From positions 1 to 40,540 of the forward strand of contig CACZBX010000017.1 of the NCBI GenBank assembly GCA_902779535.1: DNA of 40,540 nt, given 5' to 3'. The position numbers and the translations under genes are program-made. This document shows, piece by piece, positions 1 through 7,409 of the stretch (positions are counted from its first letter, which is position 1; each line of letters opens with the position of its first letter). Source of the DNA: an uncultured Bacteroidales bacterium (lineage in GTDB: Bacteria > Bacteroidota > Bacteroidia > Bacteroidales > Bacteroidaceae). The notes beneath the pieces are model-generated. The model ran no database searches and was not told where the DNA came from. It saw only the letters and a program-made list of their open reading frames with translations.

Positions 1-1317
1 TTACAGAATCCTGAAGGTCTTTTGGATTACGACACGATGATTCACTTAGGACTGGAACGTGCGGCTTCGGCACGTGAAGCGATTGTCATCATGACCGACT
101 TGTTACAGGAATTTGGTTATAACAGTACAGGTGAAAGCATTACTGTTTGCGATAAGAATGAGGCTTGGATATTGGAGATCATGGGCAAAGGCCCCGGTCG
201 TAAAGGTGCTGTATGGGTGGCTGTACGTATTCCTGATGATTGTATCAGTGCTCATGCCAACCTTTGTCGTATCCGTCAGTTCCCCTTGAAGGACCCTCAG
301 AACTGTATGTACTCGAAGGATGTAATCTCCTTTGCTCGTGAGAAAGGATATTTCAATGGAAAAGATAAAGACTTCAGTTTCCGTGAAGCCTACTGTCCGA
401 TAGATTTTGAAAAGGTCCGCTATGCCGATGCACGTGTCTGGAGTTTCTTCCGCCACCATTATAATACCGAGGAGATCGATAAGTATCTGCCTTACATCAA
501 CGGCCAGTTTGATGTATGTGATCATCTTCCACTTTATATCAAACCGGATAAAAAGGTGTCTGTTCGTGATATCATGAATGATATGCGCGACCATTTCGAA
601 GGCACTCCGCTTGATATGTCAACCGATATGAGCGCAGGTCCATGGAGCACACCTTACCGTCCGTTGCCGATGAACTGGGAAGTGGATGGGAAGAAGTATT
701 TCCGTGAACGTTTCATTGGTACTCCTCAATCAGGATTTACGCTTGTCTCACAACTTCGTGGTTGGTTGCCCGATGATGTGGGCGGCATCATGTATTTTAA
801 TTGTGATGATGCCAGTATGATTGCTTATGTTCCAATTTATTGTTGCGTGACCGAAGTGCCGGAGGCTTTTCGTAGAGATAATAACCCGAGTAACGAGTTT
901 AATGAGCATGGTGCTTTCTGGATAACAAACTTGGTAGCGAATATGATCTATCCAAGATATAGCGTTATGATTGACGACTTGCGTGAGGCACAAAAGGAGT
1001 TGGAAGATTTCTATGCTGCAGATCAGGAACAAGTCCTGAAAGATGTTGAAGGACTGACAGTTCGTGAGAAGTCGGCATACCTTACAAATAAGTCGGCTGC
1101 TTATACCAAGCAGATGATGGAACGCTGGGATAAATTGTTCCGTCTGATTGTCGTCAAGCATAATGATCAGATTATGAAGCCTTCAAAAGACGGAAAGATT
1201 GTTCCGGGACGCTATACAACACCTGGTTACGACCAGAAATTCCGCGAACAAATCAGTAAGGACACGGGTACACGCTATCTGATGCCTGAGAAATCGGGCG
1301 ATATCAAGTCGCTGTAG
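1..1317 (+). CDS. C69-family dipeptidase (5' partial)
   Basis: This is the C-terminal part of a peptidase family C69 (PepD-like, Ntn-hydrolase) dipeptidase, which cleaves dipeptides. The reading frame is open to the left edge of the window; the TTG at position 22 is an internal Leu codon, not a start. The family's N-terminal nucleophile Cys and signal peptide therefore lie outside the window. What is visible matches the family: the DTMIHLGLERAASAREAI segment, the stretch ending in EAWILEIMGKGPGRKGAVWVA, a typical 'IPDD..SAHAN..RI' strand, and a C-terminal helical region with a closing 'TPGY' segment near the end. It is followed by a strong terminator at 1373-1401. The family assignment is firm; the substrate is not known. 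Confidence 0.9.
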   Translation, partial: LQNPEGLLDYDTMIHLGLERAASAREAIVIMTDLLQEFGYNSTGESITVCDKNEAWILEIMGKGPGRKGAVWVAVRIPDDCISAHANLCRIRQFPLKDPQNCMYSKDVISFAREKGYFNGKDKDFSFREAYCPIDFEKVRYADARVWSFFRHHYNTEEIDKYLPYINGQFDVCDHLPLYIKPDKKVSVRDIMNDMRDHFEGTPLDMSTDMSAGPWSTPYRPLPMNWEVDGKKYFRERFIGTPQSGFTLVSQLRGWLPDDVGGIMYFNCDDASMIAYVPIYCCVTEVPEAFRRDNNPSNEFNEHGAFWITNLVANMIYPRYSVMIDDLREAQKELEDFYAADQEQVLKDVEGLTVREKSAYLTNKSAAYTKQMMERWDKLFRLIVVKHNDQIMKPSKDGKIVPGRYTTPGYDQKFREQISKDTGTRYLMPEKSGDIKSL

Positions 1318-1372
1318 TTGGTTAAAAGTTAAGAGTTAGGGTTTATCGTTTAGGGTAATATCATAAATCAGT

Positions 1373-1401
1373 AAGGGCTTAGAAAAACTAAGCCCTTTTT
1401 T
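1373..1401 (+). terminator. Rho-independent terminator after C69 dipeptidase
   Basis: A perfect 10-bp stem (AAGGGCTTAG at 1373-1382 pairing with CTAAGCCCTT at 1388-1397) with an A5 loop is followed by a T tract. It sits 56 bases after the dipeptidase stop codon. Confidence 0.9.
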
Positions 1402-1498
1402 GATAAAATATGCGTGAAGACAGAAGGTCATTCTTTCCTTGTCTTATATTTCAATCAGGTGAAATCCCCAGAGTGATTGTTCTTCGTGTTTTTTCGCT

Positions 1499-1577
1499 CA
1501 TTCATCGAGTTCTTTATCTTCAATTATCGAGTTTTTAACTTCAAAAACTTACATTTAGAAGTCAAACATCGAGTTTT
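1499..1577. repeat. Dispersed intergenic repeat with TCGAGTTTT boxes, copy 1
   Basis: The gap between the dipeptidase terminator and the flavodoxin-like gene holds three TCGAGTT boxes, at about 1505, 1527 and 1569. The first roughly 50 bases, beginning CATTCATCGAGTT and ending near AAAAACT at 1549, closely resemble 19923-19972, where the same order of boxes recurs with about one base of spacing difference. Neither copy lies in a plausible gene. The rest of this gap holds nothing else I can support. Confidence 0.55.
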
Positions 1578-1603
1578 GAAAGGGTGTGTCTGTGAGTGCC
1601 TTT

Positions 1604-2266
1604 TCAGCGTGCAGTACTTTGGACTACGTGTTCAGCCATTCGTCTGCCAGCGTCGAATGAGGACTGAAGATCTTGCTCCCAATGTTCGTCACGATACTTC
1701 TGTTTTTCCTCTTCCGAGAAGCCTGCCAACTCGTAGCGATCGTAATTTTTCACCTGATACGTGTTATAGGCTATAATATGTTCCGGTTCCCCAAGTGCAG
1801 CCTTCAAGCAATATTCCATCGAGCCGTATCCGTTGCTGTTATTGAACTCCCGCGTTCCGTTTAGTGTCTCTATCAACACGACAGGCATCCGCTTTGGAGC
1901 TGTCAGGCTGTAGTCGTTATATGAAAGCCATGGGAATGTAAGACGCTCGAGAAAAGCACGCATCTGTGCAGTAACCTCACCAAAATAGATGGGCGAGCCC
2001 AAGGCCAAGCCATCGGCCTGTGCAATCTCTTCCAATATCGGTGTAAGCGCATCTTTAAACTTGCAGATGTTAGAGGCTTTGTCTTTTATCTTACATGCCA
2101 TGCACGACATACATCCTTTATACGGAGTGTCGTAGAGACGGTAAGTCTTTACTTCAATCGAGTCGCTGACAGAGTTGGCACCTTCGGCAAACTTCTTTAG
2201 CATGGAGGCTGTGTTAAAGGTCTTACGTGGTCCTCCGTCAATAATGATAATCTTTTTCTTTGTCAT
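1604..2266 (-). CDS. Flavodoxin-fold NAD(P)H-dependent oxidoreductase with Isf-like cysteine cluster
   Basis: The 220-residue protein has the flavodoxin-like / NADPH-dependent FMN reductase fold. An N-terminal strand runs into the FMN phosphate loop (IIDGGPRKTFNTA), and 'ADGLALGSPIYFGEVTAQMRAFLER' is the conserved central segment that contacts the isoalloxazine ring. Cysteines at residues 52, 55, 58 and 68 (C-x2-C-x2-C-x9-C) resemble the compact cluster motif of iron-sulfur flavoproteins (Isf), so it may carry a [4Fe-4S] centre as well as FMN; that is inference. No signal peptide, so cytoplasmic. It is transcribed alone, from a promoter at 2340-2370, and converges with the dipeptidase gene. 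The physiological electron acceptor cannot be read from sequence. Confidence 0.85.
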   Translation of the reverse strand: MTKKKIIIIDGGPRKTFNTASMLKKFAEGANSVSDSIEVKTYRLYDTPYKGCMSCMACKIKDKASNICKFKDALTPILEEIAQADGLALGSPIYFGEVTAQMRAFLERLTFPWLSYNDYSLTAPKRMPVVLIETLNGTREFNNSNGYGSMEYCLKAALGEPEHIIAYNTYQVKNYDRYELAGFSEEEKQKYRDEHWEQDLQSSFDAGRRMAEHVVQSTAR

Positions 2267-2339
2267 ATGAATCTAAGCAATACAAAATATTTCTTGATGA
2301 AGATTTTTATAATTTGATTTTAGAATCTTTGATTTTTCA

Positions 2340-2370
2340 CAAAGATATGACTTTTTACTTATAATACTAA
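2340..2370 (-). promoter_or_regulatory. Bacteroidetes-type promoter for flavodoxin-like gene
   Basis: Read on the minus strand, TATCTTTG (2340-2347) fits the -7 consensus TAnnTTTG. TTAG at 2367-2370, 19 bases further upstream, is a three-of-four match to the -33 TTTG. The implied leader is about 65 bases. Confidence 0.6.
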
Positions 2371-2435
2371 ACTTACATCGCTTAAAGTCTAATAGTCATG
2401 ACATCTATTTATTCTGATAAAAACCTTTTTTAACC

Positions 2436-2466
2436 TTTGTTTGATGTTTCTTTTTTATTATCTTTG
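2436..2466 (+). promoter_or_regulatory. Bacteroidetes-type promoter for GH99-like operon
   Basis: TTTG at 2436-2439, 19 bases of spacing and TATCTTTG at 2459-2466 match the Bacteroidetes -33/-7 consensus exactly. The start codon follows 29 bases later. With the oppositely oriented promoter at 2340-2370 it fills the 229-base divergent gap. Confidence 0.8.
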
Positions 2467-2495
2467 CTAATGGTCATTAAAAAGAGAGGTGTTTT

Positions 2496-3686
2496 ATGAA
2501 ATCATCCGTTCGTGCTCTGATTGTTTTAGCCATATTGCTTATTCTATCTGGGCGGACTATCGTTCATGCTCAGTCTCGTCAACATTACGACGTTGCTGCA
2601 TATCTTTACCCTGCTTACGCATCGGATGATCCTCGGCTTCGACCTTTCTGGCCAATGGGTTTCGGCGAGTGGGAGACTGTTATGACGATGCAACAACGGA
2701 ACCCCGGCCATTATTGGAACCGAAAACCTCTTTGGGGATTTATTAATGAGGCGGATCCTTCGGTCATGGAGATGGAGATTGACCAAGCTGTACGTCATGG
2801 AATCAATGTTTTTATCTTCGACTGGTATTGGTTTGATGGGAGACCTTTCATGGAAACGACGTTGACGAACGGGTTCCTGAAAGCAAAGAACCGTTCGAAG
2901 ATGAAGTTTTACTTGATGTGGGCTAACCATGATGTGGTGAATACTTGGGATACACGTATCTCTCAGTTACCGGAACAGAACGTGATATGGCAGGGTAGCA
3001 TCGATCGTGATGAGTTTGAGAAGATTTGTAGACGGAACATAGAGCTGTTCTTTAAACAGCCTGAATACTATAAGATTGAAGGTCGACCGGTATTCATGAT
3101 CTATGATGTAGCAAATTTCATCAAAGGATTAGGAGGTATCGAACAGGCTGCAGATGCTGTGAAGTGGTTCAAACAAGAAGTAAAGCGAGCAGGGTTCCCA
3201 GGGTTGGAACTGCAGTTTACGATGTGGGCACCAAACCTGAACTATAGTGGCTTCGATGCCGGCAAATCGGAGAAGCCGGAGAATGCCTTCGTGAATAAAC
3301 TTGGATTTACCAGTTCCTCTCATTATCAGTTCGCTCATTTCCTAAATGTGAATCAAGATTATATTGATTTGATGGAACAGGCGAGAAAAGAGTGGGAACA
3401 TATCGACTCCACTTTCTCCATCCCTTATTATCCGCATATAAGTATCGGATGGGATAATAGTCCCCGTATTCGTGTCAGTCCGGTTGTAAAGAACAATACA
3501 CCTGAGAATTTTGAGAAAGCCCTTCGTATGGCACGTGACTATGTGGACAAACATCCCAAACAAGTACAGCTTATCACAATTAATAGCTGGAACGAATGGA
3601 CAGAAACAAGTTATCTGCAGCCTGATAACATCTATGGCTATGGATACTTGGAGGCTGTTAGGAAGGTTTTCGGTGGAGAAAAATAA
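2496..3686 (+). CDS. Secreted GH99-like / WbsX-family glycan-active protein
   Basis: The 396-residue protein starts with a cleavable signal peptide (about residues 1-26, ending in VHAQS). The mature part matches the glycoside hydrolase 99-like/WbsX family: 'AYLYPAYASDDP', 'GFGEWE', the 'GINVFIFDWYWFDGRP' strand and a closing WNEWTE motif at residues 365-370. The two glutamates of that motif (E367, E370) correspond in position to the catalytic pair of GH99 endo-mannosidases, so hydrolase activity is plausible. The family also occurs in polysaccharide clusters as 'WbsX glycosyltransferase'. It heads a two-gene unit with the phosphoesterase 29 bases downstream. Substrate unknown; an alpha-mannoside or phosphorylated glycan would fit the neighbour, but that is inference. 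Confidence 0.85.
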   Translation: MKSSVRALIVLAILLILSGRTIVHAQSRQHYDVAAYLYPAYASDDPRLRPFWPMGFGEWETVMTMQQRNPGHYWNRKPLWGFINEADPSVMEMEIDQAVRHGINVFIFDWYWFDGRPFMETTLTNGFLKAKNRSKMKFYLMWANHDVVNTWDTRISQLPEQNVIWQGSIDRDEFEKICRRNIELFFKQPEYYKIEGRPVFMIYDVANFIKGLGGIEQAADAVKWFKQEVKRAGFPGLELQFTMWAPNLNYSGFDAGKSEKPENAFVNKLGFTSSSHYQFAHFLNVNQDYIDLMEQARKEWEHIDSTFSIPYYPHISIGWDNSPRIRVSPVVKNNTPENFEKALRMARDYVDKHPKQVQLITINSWNEWTETSYLQPDNIYGYGYLEAVRKVFGGEK

Positions 3687-3715
3687 AATATACAATATAA
3701 CATAAAATTTAATAC

Positions 3716-5095
3716 ATGAGAAAAATGAAACGTAGAGAATTTATTAAAGGTACAGCCATGTTGGTTGCTGCCACCGGTGTTAGCAGTGTTTCGAATGCTG
3801 CGAACGTGATGGCGCCGAAGGCTAATTCAACTGCATCAGTATCAAACAAAGAAGACTATCTCATCACCTCTGCTCCGATGTTGCAGAACTATGCTGAAAC
3901 ATCGATGGGCATCGCTTTTGCCGTCAGTGAAATGGCAAATGGTTTTGTTATTTATGGTGAGAAACCCGACCTAAGTGATGGACAAAAGGTGAAGTGTGGT
4001 GGATATCGTACGACGGATATCAGTGATAAGGTGATTCAAGTTCGCCTTACGGGCTTGAAACCTGCTACAACTTATTACTATCAGATAGGTGCCGACCGCA
4101 TACAATATAAGGGTGGATACGACATGAAGATCCTTGGAACAGAAATGGATGAACGTATCTATCATTTTACGACTGCCGGATCGAAGGCAAATCCTCACTT
4201 CTGTGTGATCAACGATACGCATGTTCGGTGGGAACCGTTCAGCCGGTGTATCGAAAAGATTGCTCATCTTGCTCCTTCATGCGTTATTTGGAATGGGGAT
4301 GCAAGTAATGTGGAGGAAACCATCGAGGCTCAGATGCGTATCTTCCTGAAACCGGAGATTCCTCGTACCGACTATGCTGCCGAATTGCCTTATCTGTTCT
4401 GCCCAGGAAACCACGATTCACGTGGTATGGCGAATCGTCACTTGGAAAGAGTGTGGATGTATCGTCAACCGGAGGAACGTCAGTCGCGTGATTGGGACTT
4501 AGGTCGTAACTTTGCAGTTCGTATGGGTGATATTGCAATGATTGGACTTGATACAGCTGAGGATAAGTTGGATACCAACCCGCTCTTTGCCGGTTTGTTC
4601 CAAAGTGAATCATATCGTCGCGCACAAACAGATTGGTTACGTGATGCTTTGGCACAGAAAGAGATCGCATCAGCACCATTCTTGGTTGCTTTCTGCCATA
4701 TTCCTTTGTTCGATCCTCGTCCAAGAAGTAATCCGGGTGACCTTGCTCCGGCTGATACAGATCCACGATACGATCGCGACTATGCAGCATGGCAACGTAC
4801 TTGTGCCAAGATGTGGGGACCTCTGTTGGATAAAGCAGGATGTCAAGTGGTTATTACGGCACATCAACATTGCTATCGGTATGATGCTCCGGATAAATCG
4901 CATAAATGGGCTCACATCGTCGGCGGTGGTCCTGACTTGGGATTCCAAGGAAGAGGAGAGAATAGGAGAGAGCGTCCAGAATTGTTCCCGACAGTGATTG
5001 AAGGTGAGGTTAAGAATGGCAAGTTGGAAATTAACATCCACAACATTGTTACCAATAAAGTTCAGGATACGTTCACGTACAAGCCAAGGAAGTAA
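3716..5095 (+). CDS. Tat-exported purple-acid-phosphatase-like metallophosphoesterase
   Basis: The N-terminus carries a twin-arginine signal (KRREFIKG, residues 5-12) followed by a hydrophobic stretch. Residues about 45-155 form a fibronectin-like domain as in purple acid phosphatases ('LTGLKPATTYYYQIG'). The calcineurin-like domain follows with all metal motifs: D-x-H (D167, H169), GD (G194-D195), GNHD (231-234), a later HIP and a C-terminal AHQH in place of the usual GHxH. The expected product is a periplasmic two-metal phosphomonoesterase or diesterase. A second ATG nine bases downstream (MKRREF) would serve equally well as the start. It follows the GH99-like gene by 29 bases and is closed by a terminator, so the two probably act together outside the cytoplasm. 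Confidence 0.87.
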   Translation: MRKMKRREFIKGTAMLVAATGVSSVSNAANVMAPKANSTASVSNKEDYLITSAPMLQNYAETSMGIAFAVSEMANGFVIYGEKPDLSDGQKVKCGGYRTTDISDKVIQVRLTGLKPATTYYYQIGADRIQYKGGYDMKILGTEMDERIYHFTTAGSKANPHFCVINDTHVRWEPFSRCIEKIAHLAPSCVIWNGDASNVEETIEAQMRIFLKPEIPRTDYAAELPYLFCPGNHDSRGMANRHLERVWMYRQPEERQSRDWDLGRNFAVRMGDIAMIGLDTAEDKLDTNPLFAGLFQSESYRRAQTDWLRDALAQKEIASAPFLVAFCHIPLFDPRPRSNPGDLAPADTDPRYDRDYAAWQRTCAKMWGPLLDKAGCQVVITAHQHCYRYDAPDKSHKWAHIVGGGPDLGFQGRGENRRERPELFPTVIEGEVKNGKLEINIHNIVTNKVQDTFTYKPRK

Positions 5096-5107
5096 TTTCC
5101 GATATAA

Positions 5108-5148
5108 AAGAAGCAGGCTGTTCCAATCGAGCAGCCTGCTTTCTTATT
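5108..5148. terminator. Bidirectional terminator between phosphoesterase and serS
   Basis: A perfect 10-bp stem, AAGCAGGCTG (5111-5120) with CAGCCTGCTT (5132-5141), lies between the convergent ends of the phosphoesterase and serS genes. The flanks are T-rich in the plus direction and give CTTTT in the minus direction. Confidence 0.85.
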
Positions 5149-5164
5149 ATATGGTACGAATATA

Positions 5165-6442
5165 TTAGTCGATCATATCGAAGCCACAATAAGGAACCAA
5201 TGCTTTCGGAATGCGGATTCCTTCCGGCGTTTGATTATTTTCAAGTAGGGCAGCCACGATGCGAGGTAATGCAAGAGCAGAACCGTTCAGTGTGTGACAA
5301 AGTTCGATCTTCTTATCCTCGGTACGACGATAACGACAGTGGAGACGGTTTGCCTGGTAGGTGTCGAAGTTAGAAACAGAACTAACCTCCAGCCAGCGTT
5401 TCTGTGCTTCGGAATATACTTCGAAATCGAAGCAGATAGAAGATGTGAAACTCATGTCACCCCCACAAAGACGAAGGATGCGGTATGGTAATTCCAGTTT
5501 CTTCAATAGGCCTTCTACGTAATCCAGCATCTCCTGGTGTGATTGTTTGCTATGCTCCGGTTTGTCGATGCGGACAATCTCAACCTTTGAGAATTCATGC
5601 AAGCGGTTCAGTCCACGTACGTCCTTTCCATACGAGCCAGCCTCACGACGGAAACATTCAGTATATGCACAGTTCTTGATAGGCAAATCCTTCTCATCCA
5701 GAATCACATCCCGATAGATGTTTGTTACCGGAACTTCAGCCGTAGGAATCAAGTAGAAATCATCTACCTCACAGTGATACATCTGTCCTTCCTTATCCGG
5801 CAACTGTCCGGTACCGTAGCCCGATGCTTGGTTCACAACGGTTGGAGGCATGATTTCCATATAACCGGCTGCACGTGCTTCATCAAGGAAGAAATTAATC
5901 AAGGCACGTTGTAGACGAGCACCTTTACCCTTGTAAACAGGGAAGCCGGCACCTGTAATCTTCACACCTAAATCGAAGTCGATAATATCATATTTCTTTG
6001 CGAGTTCCCAGTGGGGAAGAGGATTCTCGGGAAGTGGAGTTTCCATTCCACCCATCTTTTCCACCACATTGTCGGTTGCATCTTTGCCTTCAGGGACTTC
6101 ATCATAAGGAACATTTGGAATGGTGTACAACAATTCGGTCATCTCTTGTTGTGCTTTATCCATCTCTTCTTGCAAAGTCTTGTTCGTCTCTTTCATCTCG
6201 GCTACTTTCTTCTTTGCAGCTTCGGCATCATCCTTTTTGCCTTCACGCATCAGCAGGCCGATGGACTTAGATGTAGCATTTACTTCGGCAAGGTTCTTGT
6301 CCAATTGAGTTTGAGAAGCCTTGCGTTTGTTATTGAGTACAATTACTTGTTCGATAATTGATTGGGCATCTTTGAAATGCTTTTTTTCCAGACCACGAAT
6401 AATACCCTCCGTGTTCTCTGTGATTTGTTTAAGAGTAAGCAT
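5165..6442 (-). CDS. serS: Seryl-tRNA synthetase
   Basis: The 425-residue class II synthetase charges tRNA-Ser (and tRNA-Sec where present) with serine. Residues about 1-110 form the N-terminal antiparallel coiled-coil arm that binds the tRNA long variable arm ('LDKNLAEVNATSKSIG...'). The catalytic domain shows motif 2 (FRREAGSYGKDVRGLNRLHEF) and motif 3 (NGSALALPRIVAALLEN), and 'TAEVPVTN' lines the serine pocket. Length is normal for the family. The gene lies just downstream of rplU-rpmA on the same strand but is separated by a terminator and has its own -7 element. Confidence 0.98.
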   Translation of the reverse strand: MLTLKQITENTEGIIRGLEKKHFKDAQSIIEQVIVLNNKRKASQTQLDKNLAEVNATSKSIGLLMREGKKDDAEAAKKKVAEMKETNKTLQEEMDKAQQEMTELLYTIPNVPYDEVPEGKDATDNVVEKMGGMETPLPENPLPHWELAKKYDIIDFDLGVKITGAGFPVYKGKGARLQRALINFFLDEARAAGYMEIMPPTVVNQASGYGTGQLPDKEGQMYHCEVDDFYLIPTAEVPVTNIYRDVILDEKDLPIKNCAYTECFRREAGSYGKDVRGLNRLHEFSKVEIVRIDKPEHSKQSHQEMLDYVEGLLKKLELPYRILRLCGGDMSFTSSICFDFEVYSEAQKRWLEVSSVSNFDTYQANRLHCRYRRTEDKKIELCHTLNGSALALPRIVAALLENNQTPEGIRIPKALVPYCGFDMID

Positions 6443-6467
6443 ATGAATATCTTTTTTTATCAGTTTG

Positions 6468-6498
6468 CAAATTTACTAAAAAACGAGAGCAGAAAAAA
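6468..6498 (-). promoter_or_regulatory. Probable serS promoter
   Basis: On the minus strand TAAATTTG (6468-6475) fits the TAnnTTTG -7 element, 26 bases before the serS start. The -33 position has only TTTT, so the call rests mainly on the -7 element. Confidence 0.5.
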
Positions 6499-6563
6499 GA
6501 ATTGATGTTTTTTTTCTGCCGATTGAGAGTAACTTGGCAAAGTCAAACTTATGTAATTTGTAC

Positions 6564-6599
6564 AAAAAGAAAAAGGTCCTTCGAGATGGAAGGACCTTT
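6564..6599 (-). terminator. Terminator of rplU-rpmA
   Basis: Stem arms AAAGGTCCTT (6572-6581) and AAGGACCTTT (6590-6599) enclose an 8-base loop. Read on the minus strand the stem is followed by a T-rich tract (6574 down to 6564), 20 bases after the rpmA stop. Confidence 0.88.
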
Positions 6600-6619
6600 G
6601 TTTCTAATTGATTAAATAG

Positions 6620-6916
6620 TTATGCTTCAGCTTGAGCCTCAACAGCAGGAGCCTCTTCTTTCTCAGCAGGAACAACATAAACGTATCTCTTGTCCTCGCG
6701 AGTTCTCTTGAAACAAACTACACCATCTACCAATGCGTAAAGTGTATGGTCTTTGCCCATACCAATGTTTTGACCTGGGTTAAAAGCTGTACCTCTTTGA
6801 CGAACGATGATATTACCAGCTTTACAAACCTGACCACCATATATCTTAACGCCTAATCTCTTACTAGCGGATTCACGACCGTTCTTAGAACTACCTACAC
6901 CTTTTTTATGTGCCAT
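6620..6916 (-). CDS. rpmA: 50S ribosomal protein L27
   Basis: The 98-residue protein begins [22 protein letters not shown] and contains the conserved '[27 protein letters not shown]' core, which is diagnostic for bL27. Its N-terminus reaches the ribosomal peptidyl-transferase centre. No cleavable N-terminal extension of the Firmicutes type is present. The last 15 or so residues form an acidic, Ala/Glu-rich tail ([14 protein letters not shown]) that is longer than in most bL27. It is co-transcribed with rplU, 20 bases downstream of it. Confidence 0.98.
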   Translation of the reverse strand: MAHKKGVGSSKNGRESASKRLGVKIYGGQVCKAGNIIVRQRGTAFNPGQNIGMGKDHTLYALVDGVVCFKRTREDKRYVYVVPAEKEEAPAVEAQAEA

Positions 6917-6936
6917 TTTTCTAAAATTTTAAATGA

Positions 6937-7254
6937 TTAAGCAATAACTTGTTTAATGGTTAACTCTGTAAATTGTTGACGATGACCGTTTTTACGACGA
7001 TAACCTTTTCTTCTTCTCTTCTTGAAAACGATGACCTTGTCACCCTTTACCAATGAAGATTTAACTTCACAAACTACTTTCGCACCGTCAACAGTTGGAG
7101 TTCCAACAGTTACTGTTCCTTCGTTGTCTACTAATAAAACTTTGTCAAATTCAACAGTTGCACCGTTTTCAGCATCCTGAATGTGATGAACAAACAGTCT
7201 CTTGCCTTCTTCAGCCTTGAACTGCTGACCGTTAATCTCTACAATTACGTACAT
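6937..7254 (-). CDS. rplU: 50S ribosomal protein L21
   Basis: The 105-residue protein matches bL21 over its whole length: [17 protein letters not shown] at the start, 'VEFDKVLLV' in the middle, and the RNA-binding '[18 protein letters not shown]' loop near the end, closing with 'FTELTIKQV'. It is an early assembly protein bound to 23S rRNA. It is the first gene of the rplU-rpmA pair and is preceded by a good promoter and an 87-base leader with strong secondary structure, which suggests control at the leader RNA. Confidence 0.98.
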   Translation of the reverse strand: MYVIVEINGQQFKAEEGKRLFVHHIQDAENGATVEFDKVLLVDNEGTVTVGTPTVDGAKVVCEVKSSLVKGDKVIVFKKRRRKGYRRKNGHRQQFTELTIKQVIA

Positions 7255-7279
7255 TTTTTAATTATTTAAACGGGTTTCT

Positions 7280-7328
7280 CCGCAAGGTGAACCTAATACT
7301 CGTAGGCTGCTTTTCCTTACCTCCACGG
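7280..7328 (-). promoter_or_regulatory. Structured leader RNA upstream of rplU
   Basis: On the minus strand CCGUGGAGGU (from 7328) can pair with ACCUUGCGG (ending 7280): nine pairs, including two G-U, with one bulged G. The enclosed region contains a second hairpin, CCUA-N7-UAGG, and an A/G-rich loop. The element lies between the predicted transcription start and the rplU start codon, the usual place for an autoregulatory ribosomal-protein leader. I did not match it to a named RNA family. Confidence 0.55.
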
Positions 7329-7341
7329 ACTAAATCGGCTG

Positions 7342-7372
7342 CAAAATTACGAAAGATTTTTTATTTTGCAAA
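7342..7372 (-). promoter_or_regulatory. Bacteroidetes-type promoter for rplU-rpmA
   Basis: On the minus strand TTTG (7369-7372), exactly 19 bases of spacing and TAATTTTG (7342-7349) match both consensus elements perfectly. Transcription would start near 7335, giving a leader of about 80 bases. Confidence 0.85.
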
Positions 7373-7409
7373 AGAAATGTGAACTTTTTCAGCTGTTTTA
7401 GGGTGTTAA

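Noticed and set aside
1477-1776. 99-residue plus-strand frame between the dipeptidase and flavodoxin-like genes
   Set aside because: Half of it is antisense to the flavodoxin-like gene and the rest covers the AT-rich repeat; no recognisable domain or start signal.
4542-4997. 151-residue frame inside the metallophosphoesterase gene
   Set aside because: It is a shifted-frame shadow of a gene with all its catalytic motifs in the main frame.
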